Assembly (NCBI RefSeq): GCF_011390835.1
Contig: NZ_JAABRQ010000024.1
Coordinates: 1 to 58,398 of the forward strand
Length of the DNA stretch: 58,398 bases
Direction: 5' to 3'
DNA from: Hydrogenophaga sp.
GTDB taxonomy: Bacteria > Pseudomonadota > Gammaproteobacteria > Burkholderiales > Burkholderiaceae_C
Shown one piece after another: positions 1-7,204 of this stretch. Position numbers and translations under genes: made by a program. Within the stretch, counting starts at the first letter, position 1, and each line of letters begins with the position of its first letter. The notes under the pieces are model-generated. The model did not search any database. It worked only from the letters and a program-made list of their open reading frames with translations, and was not told the DNA's origin.

Positions 1-188
1 GCACCTCGCTCAAAACGGGTGCCATGATTTTATTTTTGAACAGGCATGCCGTGAAGCGTTTTCACACAGCCTCGGCCGGAACCGGTCCGACGGCCTTGAA
101 GATTCCTTGTTGCTCTGCGCGAGCCAAGAGAGGCCTGTGATCCGAAGATGGACGGCGCATCCCCTTGCGACCGTCACCCAGACCGCGA
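1..188. other. Left-edge stretch with no supported gene
   Basis: This is the sequence downstream of arsA. I see no convincing gene and no clear terminator. A minus-strand ATG at 23-25 opens a frame that runs off the left edge after about eight codons, which is too short to identify. An imperfect GTGAA/TTCAC inverted repeat lies near 51-65. Confidence 0.4.
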
Positions 189-2000
189 TCAGCCCACTGT
201 CACCGGATCAGGGTCTGACGTCACCAGCGCCCCCAGCGCCACCACCCCCACCGGCGGCTCGGGCAGCCAGGGCAACACGAAGGTGCGCTTGGCCAGGCCG
301 CTGGCGATGCGCTCGGTCTGGCGGCGCTCGCCGGCCAGGCGGGCCTGCAGCAGCGGGTCGGTGGTGCCCGAGGCGGAGATGCTTTTATTGATGACCCAGG
401 CCCAGGGTTCGATCTGGGCGCGCTTCAGATCGTCTTGCAGCGCAGCGGCCTGGCTGACCGGGGTCATTTCGGGCAGGGTGACGATGATCACGCGGGTCAT
501 GCTGGCGTCTTGCAGGCGCATCAGCGGCGTGATGATGTGCAGGCCTTTACTTTCCGCCTGGCCTTCATACTGCTGCACCATCTGGCGGTGGTAGGCGCCG
601 GTGGCGTCCATGAGCAGCAGGCTGTGACCGGTGGGCGCGGTGTCGAGCACGACGAAGGCGGTGCGCGCTTCGTTGACGACGCGGCTGAAGGCGTGGAACA
701 CGGCCACTTCTTCGGTGCACGGCGATTGCAGGTCTTCGAGCAGCAGGGCTTTGCCTTGCTCGTCGAGCGCCTGGCCACGCGTGGCCATGATCTTGCTGAT
801 GTAGGCCTCGGTTTCGGCTTTGGGGTCGATGCGGCCGACCTTGAGCCCGTCAAGGCTGCCGTTGAGCGCGTCGGCCACGTGGGCGGCGGGGTCGGTGGTG
901 GTGAGGTGCACGCTGTGGCCGCGCTGCACGAGGCCCACCGCAAGCGCGGCGGCGATGGTGGTCTTGCCCACGCCGCCCTTGCCCATGACCATGATGAGGC
1001 CGCGGCCCACTGCGGCCAGCTCGTCGGCCAGGCGGGTCAGTGGCTCGGCGGGCAGCGCGGGTACCGCTGCGGGTTCGCGGGACGGGATTGCATCGGGCGC
1101 CGCGCCACCGAGCAGCGCGCGCAGCGCCGGCAGGCCCACGGTGTCGAAGGCGCGCAGGGGCACTTCGTCGCGGGGCAATCGGGCCAGGCTGTCAGGCATG
1201 GTGGCGAGGGCCTGCTGGCCGAGTGCCTCGATGGCAGTCGCAATCGGGTCGCTCGCGGTGCTGGCGTGGAAAACGCCGTTGATGGCCAGGCGCTGGTTGG
1301 CCAGGCCGAGGTGCCGCAGTTCTTCGGCGGTGCGGGCGGCCTCCTGCATCGGGCGCGGGTCGGGTCGGGTGACCAGCACGACCGTGGTCAACGCCGGATC
1401 GCTCAAGGCTTTGAGCGCAGCGTTGAATCGCGCTTCCTGCATCTTCAGGCCTGAGTGCGGCCCCAGGCAGGAGGCACCGCGGTCGTTGCCGGCAAGGAAA
1501 CCGGTCCAGGCTTTGGGCAGGCTCAAGAGACGCAGCGTGTGGCCGGTGGGCGCGGTGTCGAACACCACATGGTCGTAGCGGCTTTCCCCGCCCTCGCCCG
1601 CCAGCAGCGCGGCAAACTCGTCGAAAGCGGCGATTTCGGTGGTGCACGCGCCCGAGAGCTGCTCGCGCACGGTCTGACGCTCTTCGTCGCTCGCGTCTGC
1701 CGCAAGCTGCGCCAGTACGCGCTGGCGGTAGGCCTCGGCGGCGGTGCAAGGGTCGATGTTGAGCATGTGCAACCCGCTCACGCCGGGCACGGCCACCGGC
1801 TGGTTGGACAGCGGCACACCCAGCATTTCGTCGAGATTGGAAGCTGCGTCGGTGCTGACCAGCAGCACGCGCTGCCCGGCGTCAGCCAGAGCGATGGCGG
1901 TGGCGGTGGAAAGCGAGGTTTTGCCGACGCCGCCTTTGCCCGTGAAGAACAGGAAGCGGGTGGCTGCGGCGGCGAAACCGGGGAGCGTGGGGGTGACCAT
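189..2000 (-). CDS. arsA: ArsA-family ATPase with two fused nucleotide-binding halves
   Basis: The 603-residue protein has the tandem architecture of the arsenite-pump ATPase ArsA, which energises the membrane carrier ArsB. Each half has a deviant Walker A (GKGGVGKT, near residues 21-28 and 340-347) and the DTAPTGH signature. Three cysteines sit in the contexts SGACTTE, GASCLGP and SPCTEE, matching the Cys113/172/422 As(III) site of the plasmid R773 protein, so a metalloid role is well supported. I chose the ATG at 2000; a TTG at 2048 is in frame but would add an atypical N-terminus. No Shine-Dalgarno is visible at 2000, which fits translational coupling to ccdB 44 bases upstream. No arsB, arsC, arsD or arsR is visible in the window. 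Confidence 0.88.
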   Translation of the reverse strand: MVTPTLPGFAAAATRFLFFTGKGGVGKTSLSTATAIALADAGQRVLLVSTDAASNLDEMLGVPLSNQPVAVPGVSGLHMLNIDPCTAAEAYRQRVLAQLAADASDEERQTVREQLSGACTTEIAAFDEFAALLAGEGGESRYDHVVFDTAPTGHTLRLLSLPKAWTGFLAGNDRGASCLGPHSGLKMQEARFNAALKALSDPALTTVVLVTRPDPRPMQEAARTAEELRHLGLANQRLAINGVFHASTASDPIATAIEALGQQALATMPDSLARLPRDEVPLRAFDTVGLPALRALLGGAAPDAIPSREPAAVPALPAEPLTRLADELAAVGRGLIMVMGKGGVGKTTIAAALAVGLVQRGHSVHLTTTDPAAHVADALNGSLDGLKVGRIDPKAETEAYISKIMATRGQALDEQGKALLLEDLQSPCTEEVAVFHAFSRVVNEARTAFVVLDTAPTGHSLLLMDATGAYHRQMVQQYEGQAESKGLHIITPLMRLQDASMTRVIIVTLPEMTPVSQAAALQDDLKRAQIEPWAWVINKSISASGTTDPLLQARLAGERRQTERIASGLAKRTFVLPWLPEPPVGVVALGALVTSDPDPVTVG

Positions 2001-2044
2001 CGAAGCAGCATGACACACCCAGCGCGCGCGAAGGCTGATGCGAA

Positions 2045-2374
2045 TCAACCCCAGGAGCGGGTCAGCAGCTCGTCCAGCGCATCGGTGATGGTCTGGCCCT
2101 GCTCGGCCAGCGACCCGACATGTTCGCCCAATTGATCGACGGCCACAGACACCATGTCCAGTGGATGCAGAACCAGCTCGATATCCAAGATGCGCAGCAG
2201 TGGATTCATGCGCGTGCCCGCGGTGGGCATGTGCGCTGGCAACGCGCTGCGGCGCACCAGCGGCACCACGACACGGCGTCGGTAGCGGTCAAATTGGGCC
2301 GACTGGACGAGTACCACGAAGGGGATGCTGTCGCGCAACGCACCTTTGTTGCGGTGAACGTCGAACTGGGCCAT
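2045..2374 (-). CDS. ccdB: CcdB-family toxin (gyrase poison)
   Basis: This 109-residue protein reads as CcdB: it begins MAQFDVHRN, has the RRRVVVPLVR strand of the family, a valine-rich core (MVSVAVDQLGEHVGSL) and ends in RSWG. In F plasmid CcdB the last three residues, Trp99-Gly100-Ile101, are needed for killing through GyrA. Here Trp and Gly are kept but the terminal Ile is absent. Known CcdB proteins trap DNA gyrase on cleaved DNA and are neutralised by CcdA. The gene starts 10 bases after the ccdA stop, the usual antitoxin-first order. Whether it is still toxic cannot be read from sequence. Confidence 0.85.
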   Translation of the reverse strand: MAQFDVHRNKGALRDSIPFVVLVQSAQFDRYRRRVVVPLVRRSALPAHMPTAGTRMNPLLRILDIELVLHPLDMVSVAVDQLGEHVGSLAEQGQTITDALDELLTRSWG

Positions 2375-2384
2375 GGCAGCCGGT

Positions 2385-2630
2385 TTATAGGGTGCTGTGC
2401 TCGTCGGCAAAGGAGCCCAGGCAATCGTGCAGGGCGTTCCAGTCGGCAGCGCAGGCGTCGGCCTGTTGCTGGCGCGTGCGGCCGGCTTGCTGCTGCTGGG
2501 CCACGAAATCGGCCAACAGGCCTTCCATGGTGGCGGACAGGTTGCTGGTGTAGGCGCGGGCCTGGTCCACCAGGGCCTCGTTGAGCGTGAGATTGACCGG
2601 GCGTTTGCGCGCGTGGGCAATGCTGGGCAT
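2385..2630 (-). CDS. ccdA: CcdA-family antitoxin
   Basis: The 81-residue antitoxin has an N-terminal ribbon-helix-helix DNA-binding region (RPVNLTLNEALVDQARAY) and a C-terminal toxin-binding tail. The tail contains CLGSFADEH, nearly the same as the NGSFADEN segment of F plasmid CcdA. I chose the ATG at 2630 because an AGGAG lies about eight bases upstream. Longer in-frame starts would overlap the predicted promoter. CcdA proteins repress their own operon together with CcdB, and a paired palindrome sits over the predicted -10 box upstream. Confidence 0.87.
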   Translation of the reverse strand: MPSIAHARKRPVNLTLNEALVDQARAYTSNLSATMEGLLADFVAQQQQAGRTRQQQADACAADWNALHDCLGSFADEHSTL

Positions 2631-2656
2631 GGGGCGGCTCCTGGACAAATGCAGAC

Positions 2657-2691
2657 ATGCGCATGATATGCGCATACTGACCAATGGACAA
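2657..2691 (-). promoter_or_regulatory. Predicted ccdAB promoter with overlapping paired palindrome
   Basis: On the minus strand a TTGTCC (-35, plus positions 2686-2691) and TATCAT (-10, 2663-2668) are separated by exactly 17 bases. Two copies of the self-palindrome ATGCGCAT (2657-2664 and 2668-2675), 11 bases apart, flank and overlap the -10 box. One helical turn of spacing suits a ribbon-helix-helix repressor such as CcdA, so this is a likely autoregulatory operator. The binding itself is inference. Confidence 0.6.
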
Positions 2692-2700
2692 GCCGGTCGC

Positions 2701-4107
2701 TCAGCCTGGCAGTGTCACCGTGACAGCCAGACCCGGCTGCGCATTGCGCACGGCAAATGTGCCGCCGTGCGCCTGCGCCACCAGCTTGCACAGGTAGAGG
2801 CCCAGGCCGACGCCGCCGGTGCTGCGGCTGCGGGCGCTTTCGGGACGGTAAAAGGCCTGGGCCAGGTGGGGCAGCTGGTCGTCGGGCACGCCGGGGCCGT
2901 GGTCGCGCACCTCGATCTGCAGGCCCTGCTCCGCTTGGCGCAGGCTGAGTTCGGGCGCTTGTTGTGCGCTGGCGCTGTGGCGCACGGCGTTGTCGAGCAG
3001 GTTGCGCAGCAGCAGGCGCATGCGGGTGGAGTCCAGGCGCAGGCGGGGCAACGCGGGATCGATGTGCAACGTGATCTCGGGCCGTGCGCCGGCGCGCTCG
3101 GGCTGGCGCGCCAGCACCTCGGCCACCACTTCACCCGCCAGCGCAGCCAGGTCGACTGGCTCGCGCTGCAGCGCGGCGTGGTTGCCCGACAGGCGTTCGC
3201 TCTCCAGCAGGTCGGTGATCAGCGTGCCCATCTCTTGCAGGTCGCGCAGCAGCGCCAGGCGCTGCGGGTTGACGTCGGCGGTTTCGGGCAGCAGCTCGGT
3301 GTTGAGCCGGGCGCGGGTGAGCGGGCTGCGCAATTCGTGGCTGATGGCCAGCAGCAGCGCGCGCTTGGCCTCCAGCATCTGGTGGATGTCCTGCCCCATG
3401 GTGTTGATGGTGGCGGCAAGCTGCCCCAGCTCGTCGGGCCGGGTCGGGCGCTGCACGGGAATGGGCTGGCCGAACTCACCAGCGCCAAAGCGCTGGGCAC
3501 CGGCGCGGATGGCATCCAGCGGGCGCAGCAGGCGGCGCACATACAGCCAGGCGAGCAGCGTGAGCACCAGCAGCGCGGTGATGGCGAAGCCCACCAGCCG
3601 CGGGCGGCGCTCGAACACAGCCTCGTTGATGCCGAACTCGATGCGGTGGCCGTCGGCCGTGGTTCGCTGCAGGATCCGCTGCCACTCCCGATCACCATTC
3701 CCGCGCTCGCCGTCCCAGCCGCGGCCATCGGTCTGGCCCCAGCGCTCACGCTGCCAGTCGGGGCGCTGCTGTTCGGGGTGAGAGGACCAGTTAATCTGCG
3801 GCCCGGTGATGCGCACAGTGAGCGGCAGTCGCTGAGTGAGCGCCAGTGCGGCCGCTTCGCTGGGCGTGCCGCTGGCGGTGATGTCGGCGGTGAGGTGGTC
3901 CACATAGTCCATCAGCAGCGGGCGCGCGGCTTCGCGCCAGCCGAGCGAAAACGCCTTCTGCGCCCCGCTGAAAAACACGCTGGTCATGGCAGCGGCGAGC
4001 AGCAGAAACACCAGCACCAGGCGCAGCTTGATGGAGGTGCCGAGCGCCTGGCGCGCGCTGCGATGCCAGGGCGTCAGCGCCTGGGCGGCGGTAGTTGACT
4101 CGCTCAT
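2701..4107 (-). CDS. Sensor histidine kinase, CpxA/EnvZ-like
   Basis: This 468-residue membrane kinase has a first transmembrane helix near residues 29-47 and a periplasmic sensor domain of roughly 120 residues. A second helix lies near 171-190, followed by a HAMP linker. The dimerisation and phosphoacceptor H-box is SHELRSPLTRARLN. The ATP-binding domain shows the N-box LLRNLLDNAVRHS and the glycine boxes RDHGPGVPDD and GVGLGLYLCK. Its ATG overlaps the stop of the response regulator by four bases, so the two are translationally coupled. A CpxP-like lipoprotein heads the operon, so an envelope-stress sensor is the best reading. The ligand is unknown and RstB or other OmpR-partner kinases are alternatives. 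Confidence 0.88.
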   Translation of the reverse strand: MSESTTAAQALTPWHRSARQALGTSIKLRLVLVFLLLAAAMTSVFFSGAQKAFSLGWREAARPLLMDYVDHLTADITASGTPSEAAALALTQRLPLTVRITGPQINWSSHPEQQRPDWQRERWGQTDGRGWDGERGNGDREWQRILQRTTADGHRIEFGINEAVFERRPRLVGFAITALLVLTLLAWLYVRRLLRPLDAIRAGAQRFGAGEFGQPIPVQRPTRPDELGQLAATINTMGQDIHQMLEAKRALLLAISHELRSPLTRARLNTELLPETADVNPQRLALLRDLQEMGTLITDLLESERLSGNHAALQREPVDLAALAGEVVAEVLARQPERAGARPEITLHIDPALPRLRLDSTRMRLLLRNLLDNAVRHSASAQQAPELSLRQAEQGLQIEVRDHGPGVPDDQLPHLAQAFYRPESARSRSTGGVGLGLYLCKLVAQAHGGTFAVRNAQPGLAVTVTLPG

Positions 4108-4793
4108 GTGGCTCGGCGCAGGGCCAGCGCGTAGCCGGCGTTGCGCAGGGTCTTGATGCAGTCCAGCGGCTCCAGCTTCTTGCGCAGCCGGCTGATGACG
4201 ATATCGACCGCGCGCGTCAGCAGCTCGGCCTCGTGACCGCGCAGGTGGTTCAGGATGTCGTCGCGGCTGTAGACCTTGCCCGGCTCTCGGGCCAGCAAAA
4301 GCAGCAGTTCGTACTCGGTTCCCGTGAGGTCGACCGCTTCGCCCTGGCGCGACACTTCGCGGCGCACCGGGTCGATCACCAGGCCTTCAAACACCAGCTC
4401 ACCCGGCGCGCGCACCGCGGCCTTCACGGCACCCGTTCGCCGACGCAGCAGGGTCTGGATGCGCGCCACCAGCTCGCGCGGCTCAAAGGGCTTGGGCAGG
4501 TAATCGTCCGCGCCCAGTTCCAGACCGACCACGCGGTCCATCACATCGCCACGCGCGGTGAGCATGACGATGGGGATGTCGCTTTCCTTGCGGATGGTGC
4601 GACACAGCTCGAAGCCGTCCATCTCGGGCAGCATCACGTCGAGAATGGCGGCGTCAAACGGCTGGCGCCGCAACAGCGCCAGCCCATCGCTGGGCTTGAA
4701 GGCGTGGGTGAGGCTGAGCTCGAAGCGCTGGAAATAGGTGGCCAGCGGCGGGCCGAGGTGTTCGTCGTCGTCGATGAGCAAGATGCGGTTCAT
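4104..4793 (-). CDS. OmpR/PhoB-family response regulator, CpxR-like
   Basis: The 229-residue regulator has a receiver domain with the acidic cluster IDDDEH near the N-terminus and the phosphoacceptor Asp in AILDVMLPEMDG (about residue 53). The switch Thr is in MLTARG and the conserved Lys in DYLPKPFEP. The C-terminal winged-helix domain of the OmpR type carries LTGTEYELLLLLA and the recognition region LTRAVDIVISRLRKKL. It sits between the CpxP-like gene and the cognate kinase. By analogy with CpxR it would bind upstream of the lipoprotein gene when phosphorylated, but I did not find a confident CpxR box. Confidence 0.9.
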   Translation of the reverse strand: MNRILLIDDDEHLGPPLATYFQRFELSLTHAFKPSDGLALLRRQPFDAAILDVMLPEMDGFELCRTIRKESDIPIVMLTARGDVMDRVVGLELGADDYLPKPFEPRELVARIQTLLRRRTGAVKAAVRAPGELVFEGLVIDPVRREVSRQGEAVDLTGTEYELLLLLAREPGKVYSRDDILNHLRGHEAELLTRAVDIVISRLRKKLEPLDCIKTLRNAGYALALRRAT

Positions 4794-4807
4794 GGCGCAT
4801 TCTCACA

Positions 4808-4857
4808 CCGCCGCTCAGGCCCAGGATTCCGGGCACCGCGCGGCGGCTGAGCAGCGG
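4808..4857. terminator. Long hairpin between the CpxP-like gene and the response regulator
   Basis: The arms CCGCCGCTCAG (4808-4818) and CTGAGCAGCGG (4847-4857) pair over 10 of 11 positions, and an inner GCCC/GGGC stem sits within the loop. No T-run follows. It may be a processing or attenuation hairpin that lets the lipoprotein be made in excess of the regulators. Confidence 0.45.
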
Positions 4858-4862
4858 AGGTG

Positions 4863-5333
4863 TCAGCCTCGGCCCCACAAGCCGCGGCGCTTGTCCAGGC
4901 GCTCGCGGACCTCGGCCTGTTGCGCCGGGTTGAGGCTGTCATAGAAGTCGGCCATGGCAGCGATCACCTTGGGGCCACCGGCCTGCACCACCTCGGTTTT
5001 CTGCGTCAGCAGGGTCTGGGCACGGCTGCGGTCGAACTTGTCGCCTGCGATAAGGGCCTTGAGCTCGGTGCGAGGATCAGCGCTGTCGCCCCGCATGGCC
5101 TGGCGCTGCGCGATCATCTCGTCGGCCAACACGCCGAGCTTGAGTTTCTGGGCTTCGTTGAGGTCGAGCTTGTCGCTCACGCGCTCGATCACCTTGCCGC
5201 GCATCTCCATCACACGCTCGGGGCTCATGCCGGCGTGATCGTGGTGGCCGCGGGAGCCGCAAGCCGTGAGGCCGCCCACGAGCAGGGTGGCGCCGGCGAA
5301 GCCGATGAGGGTTTTCTTGATCCAGGGTTTCAT
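4863..5333 (-). CDS. CpxP/Spy-family (LTXXQ) periplasmic lipoprotein
   Basis: The 156-residue product starts with a lipoprotein signal peptide: positively charged MKPWIKK, a hydrophobic stretch, and the lipobox LTAC with the cysteine near residue 25. The mature part is helical and resembles CpxP/Spy chaperone-inhibitors, with repeated segments of the type LDLNEAQKLKLGVLADEM and SLNPAQQAEVRERLDK, the loose LTxxQ repeats. Such proteins are induced by envelope stress and CpxP feeds back on the CpxA sensor. Being first in an operon with a kinase and regulator supports this. An AAGGAA lies just upstream of the chosen ATG. The lipid anchor is unlike soluble CpxP and Spy. Confidence 0.8.
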   Translation of the reverse strand: MKPWIKKTLIGFAGATLLVGGLTACGSRGHHDHAGMSPERVMEMRGKVIERVSDKLDLNEAQKLKLGVLADEMIAQRQAMRGDSADPRTELKALIAGDKFDRSRAQTLLTQKTEVVQAGGPKVIAAMADFYDSLNPAQQAEVRERLDKRRGLWGRG

Positions 5334-5629
5334 GACGGTGTTCCTTTCAGAACGGGTTGAACATGAACGCCATGGTGCCGGCCACGCGCAGGACTTGGGT
5401 GTCAGCCAGGTCTCACTTCTTCTCGTTTTGTTTCAGCGCGCTCAGCCGCGCGGCGGCAGCCAGACACCAATCAGAATAGAAATGCCGCCATACAACTGCT
5501 GGAAGCGCCTGGCCACCCGCTGCTGCCGGGGCTACAGGCGGTGCGCGGTGCTGGCGATCCAAGACGCTCACGCACCTGGGTTTTTTGCGCACAATTGAAG
5601 CTGTGCGCACAAGCGCCGTGAAGCCACCC
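5334..5629. other. Divergent spacer with possible vestigial coding fragments
   Basis: This roughly 300-base spacer between the CpxP-like gene and the LprI-like gene should hold both promoters, but I could not assign boxes with confidence. On the minus strand a short stretch ending at 5442 reads RVARRFQQLYGGISILIGVW before PPRG and a stop. Another ending at 5347 reads DTQVLRVAGTMAFMFNPF and a stop. Both look like C-terminal pieces of envelope proteins without intact upstream frames, so they may be decayed genes. Confidence 0.3.
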
Positions 5630-6055
5630 ATGTTTTCTTTGTTCAGACCACTCTTCATCGCCATGTGCTGCCCGCTTTTGTGCGCATGCGCACTGGCCAG
5701 CAGGAGCACCATCCCAGCCGCCGCCGACAACTGCTCGCGGGTGACCGGCACGCAAGTGGATCTCAATGCCTGCGTCCATCAAGACTTCGAGCGCGCCACC
5801 GCGGCCAACCTTGAGGCCTACCAGACCCTGTTGCAGGGTGTGAGCGATCCGCAGCGCCGGTTGTTGCGAAAGGCACAGACGGCGTGGACCCGGTACCGCG
5901 AGAAAGCTTGTGAATTCGAGAAGAGCGGCGTCGAAGGCGGCAGCGTCGCGCCCATGATTCGCTCGCAGTGCCTGGCGCGCATGACACGCGAGCGCACCGC
6001 TGAATTGCAACGTTTCCTGGACTGCGAAGAAGGTGACCTGAGCTGCGTGCGCTAG
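5630..6055 (+). CDS. LprI/DUF1311-family periplasmic protein
   Basis: The 141-residue protein starts with a signal sequence (MFSLFRPLFIAMCCPLLCAC); the LLCAC region could serve as a lipobox. The mature domain is that of the lysozyme-inhibitor LprI N-terminal family, with LNACVHQDFERA, the helix RRLLRKAQTAWTRYREKACEF and C-terminal paired cysteines (FLDCEEGDLSCVR). Family members bind or inhibit lysozyme-type enzymes in some species, but most are uncharacterised. I prefer the ATG at 5630 because it places the signal peptide at the N-terminus; an upstream ATG at 5585 adds 15 non-signal residues. It converges with the aldo/keto reductase. Confidence 0.72.
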   Translation: MFSLFRPLFIAMCCPLLCACALASRSTIPAAADNCSRVTGTQVDLNACVHQDFERATAANLEAYQTLLQGVSDPQRRLLRKAQTAWTRYREKACEFEKSGVEGGSVAPMIRSQCLARMTRERTAELQRFLDCEEGDLSCVR

Positions 6056-6068
6056 GGTCTGCCGAGCA

Positions 6069-7070
6069 TCAGAACTCCTCGGTATCGACCTCGCTGTTGC
6101 CCTGGGCGTTGTAGCGGCTGCCGACCACGGTGCGCTGGTTGATGAGCGCATCGAGCTGGGCCATGACGCCTGCGTCCAGCTTCACGTGCACCGAGCCCAG
6201 ATCGTCGTGCAGGTGGTCCACGCTGCGGGTGCCGGGAATCGGTAGGATGTGTTCGCCACGGTGCAGCAACCAGGCGATGGCCAACTGCGAAGGCGTGCAG
6301 CCCAGCGCTTGCGCGATCGCCAGGTAGCCCGGCAGCAGTTTGGCGTTGGCGGCGTAGTTCTCTGGCGAGAAGCGCGGCATGGTGCGGCGGATGTCCTTGG
6401 CGTGCAGGTCGCTCACATCCATAGGGCCGCACAGAAAACCCCGCGCCACCGGGCTGAAGGCCACAAAGGTGATGCCGAGCTCGAGGCAGGTATCGAGCAC
6501 CGCGATTTCGGGGTTGCGGGTCCAGAGGGAATACTCGGTTTGCACGGCGGCAATGGGGTGTTCGGCATGCGCCTTGCGCAGGGTGCTGGCGGACACTTCC
6601 GAGAGCCCGATGGAGCGGATCTTGCCCGCACGCACCAGATCGGCCAGTCCCCCCACGCTCTCCTCGATGGGCACCTTTTTGTCCCAGCGGTGCAGGTAGT
6701 ACAGGTCGATCACGTCGGTCTGCAAGCGCTTGAGTGCGGCTTCGCAGGTGGCGCGCAGCGTCTCGGGCCGGCCGTCGATCACGCGCACCAGCTTGCCGTC
6801 GCCATTCACGTCCACGCCCTGCATGCCGCACTTGCTGGCCAGGGTGAACCTGGAACGGTGTTTTGAGAGGTACTTGCCCACCAGCGTCTCGCTGGCGCCA
6901 AAGCCATACAGCGCGGCGGTATCGAAATGGGTCACGCCGGCGTCCAGCGCGGCGTGTAGCAGCTTGGCGGCTTCGGCTTCTGACACCGGTTCACCGTAGG
7001 CGTGGCAAACGTTCATGCAGCCCAGACCAATGGCGGAGACGGTGAAGGGGCCTAGTTGGCGTTGTTGCAT
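6069..7070 (-). CDS. Aldo/keto reductase
   Basis: The 333-residue NADP-dependent oxidoreductase has a TIM-barrel aldo/keto reductase fold. Its motifs include HFDTAALYGFGASE (catalytic Asp and Tyr), LASKCG (catalytic Lys), DLYYLHRWD (catalytic His) and a C-terminal cofactor-binding part (ILPIPGTRSVDHL). It lies after the protocatechuate operon in the same direction, separated by about 130 bases that hold a large palindrome. It could reduce an aldehyde or keto intermediate, but nothing in the sequence ties it to that pathway and the substrate is unknown. Confidence 0.88.
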   Translation of the reverse strand: MQQRQLGPFTVSAIGLGCMNVCHAYGEPVSEAEAAKLLHAALDAGVTHFDTAALYGFGASETLVGKYLSKHRSRFTLASKCGMQGVDVNGDGKLVRVIDGRPETLRATCEAALKRLQTDVIDLYYLHRWDKKVPIEESVGGLADLVRAGKIRSIGLSEVSASTLRKAHAEHPIAAVQTEYSLWTRNPEIAVLDTCLELGITFVAFSPVARGFLCGPMDVSDLHAKDIRRTMPRFSPENYAANAKLLPGYLAIAQALGCTPSQLAIAWLLHRGEHILPIPGTRSVDHLHDDLGSVHVKLDAGVMAQLDALINQRTVVGSRYNAQGNSEVDTEEF

Positions 7071-7110
7071 CGGGGGCTCTCTGGTTTCTTAATGACGCGC
7101 AAATGGCGTA

Positions 7111-7170
7111 AGCCAATGGGGGTCGGATCACCCGCCGCTGCGCGGTGGTGTGCTCTGACCCACATTGGCT
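7111..7170. repeat. REP-like 60-base imperfect palindrome
   Basis: AGCCAATG at 7111-7118 pairs with CATTGGCT at 7163-7170. The pairing continues inward through GGGTC/GACCC with few mismatches to a GC-rich apex. It sits between pmdC and the aldo/keto reductase and is followed on the plus strand by ATTTTG. It resembles repetitive extragenic palindromes and may also end pmd transcripts. Confidence 0.5.
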
Positions 7171-7204
7171 CATTTTGCTTCGGGATGGCAAACGGCCGCT
7201 CAGC

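Noticed and set aside
1..25. Partial gene starting at a minus-strand ATG near the left edge
   Set aside because: Only about eight codons are inside the window and there is no ribosome site or similarity to judge.
189..2000. Full arsenic-resistance operon
   Set aside because: Only arsA is visible. No arsR, arsB, arsC or arsD is present in the window, so I did not claim an operon.
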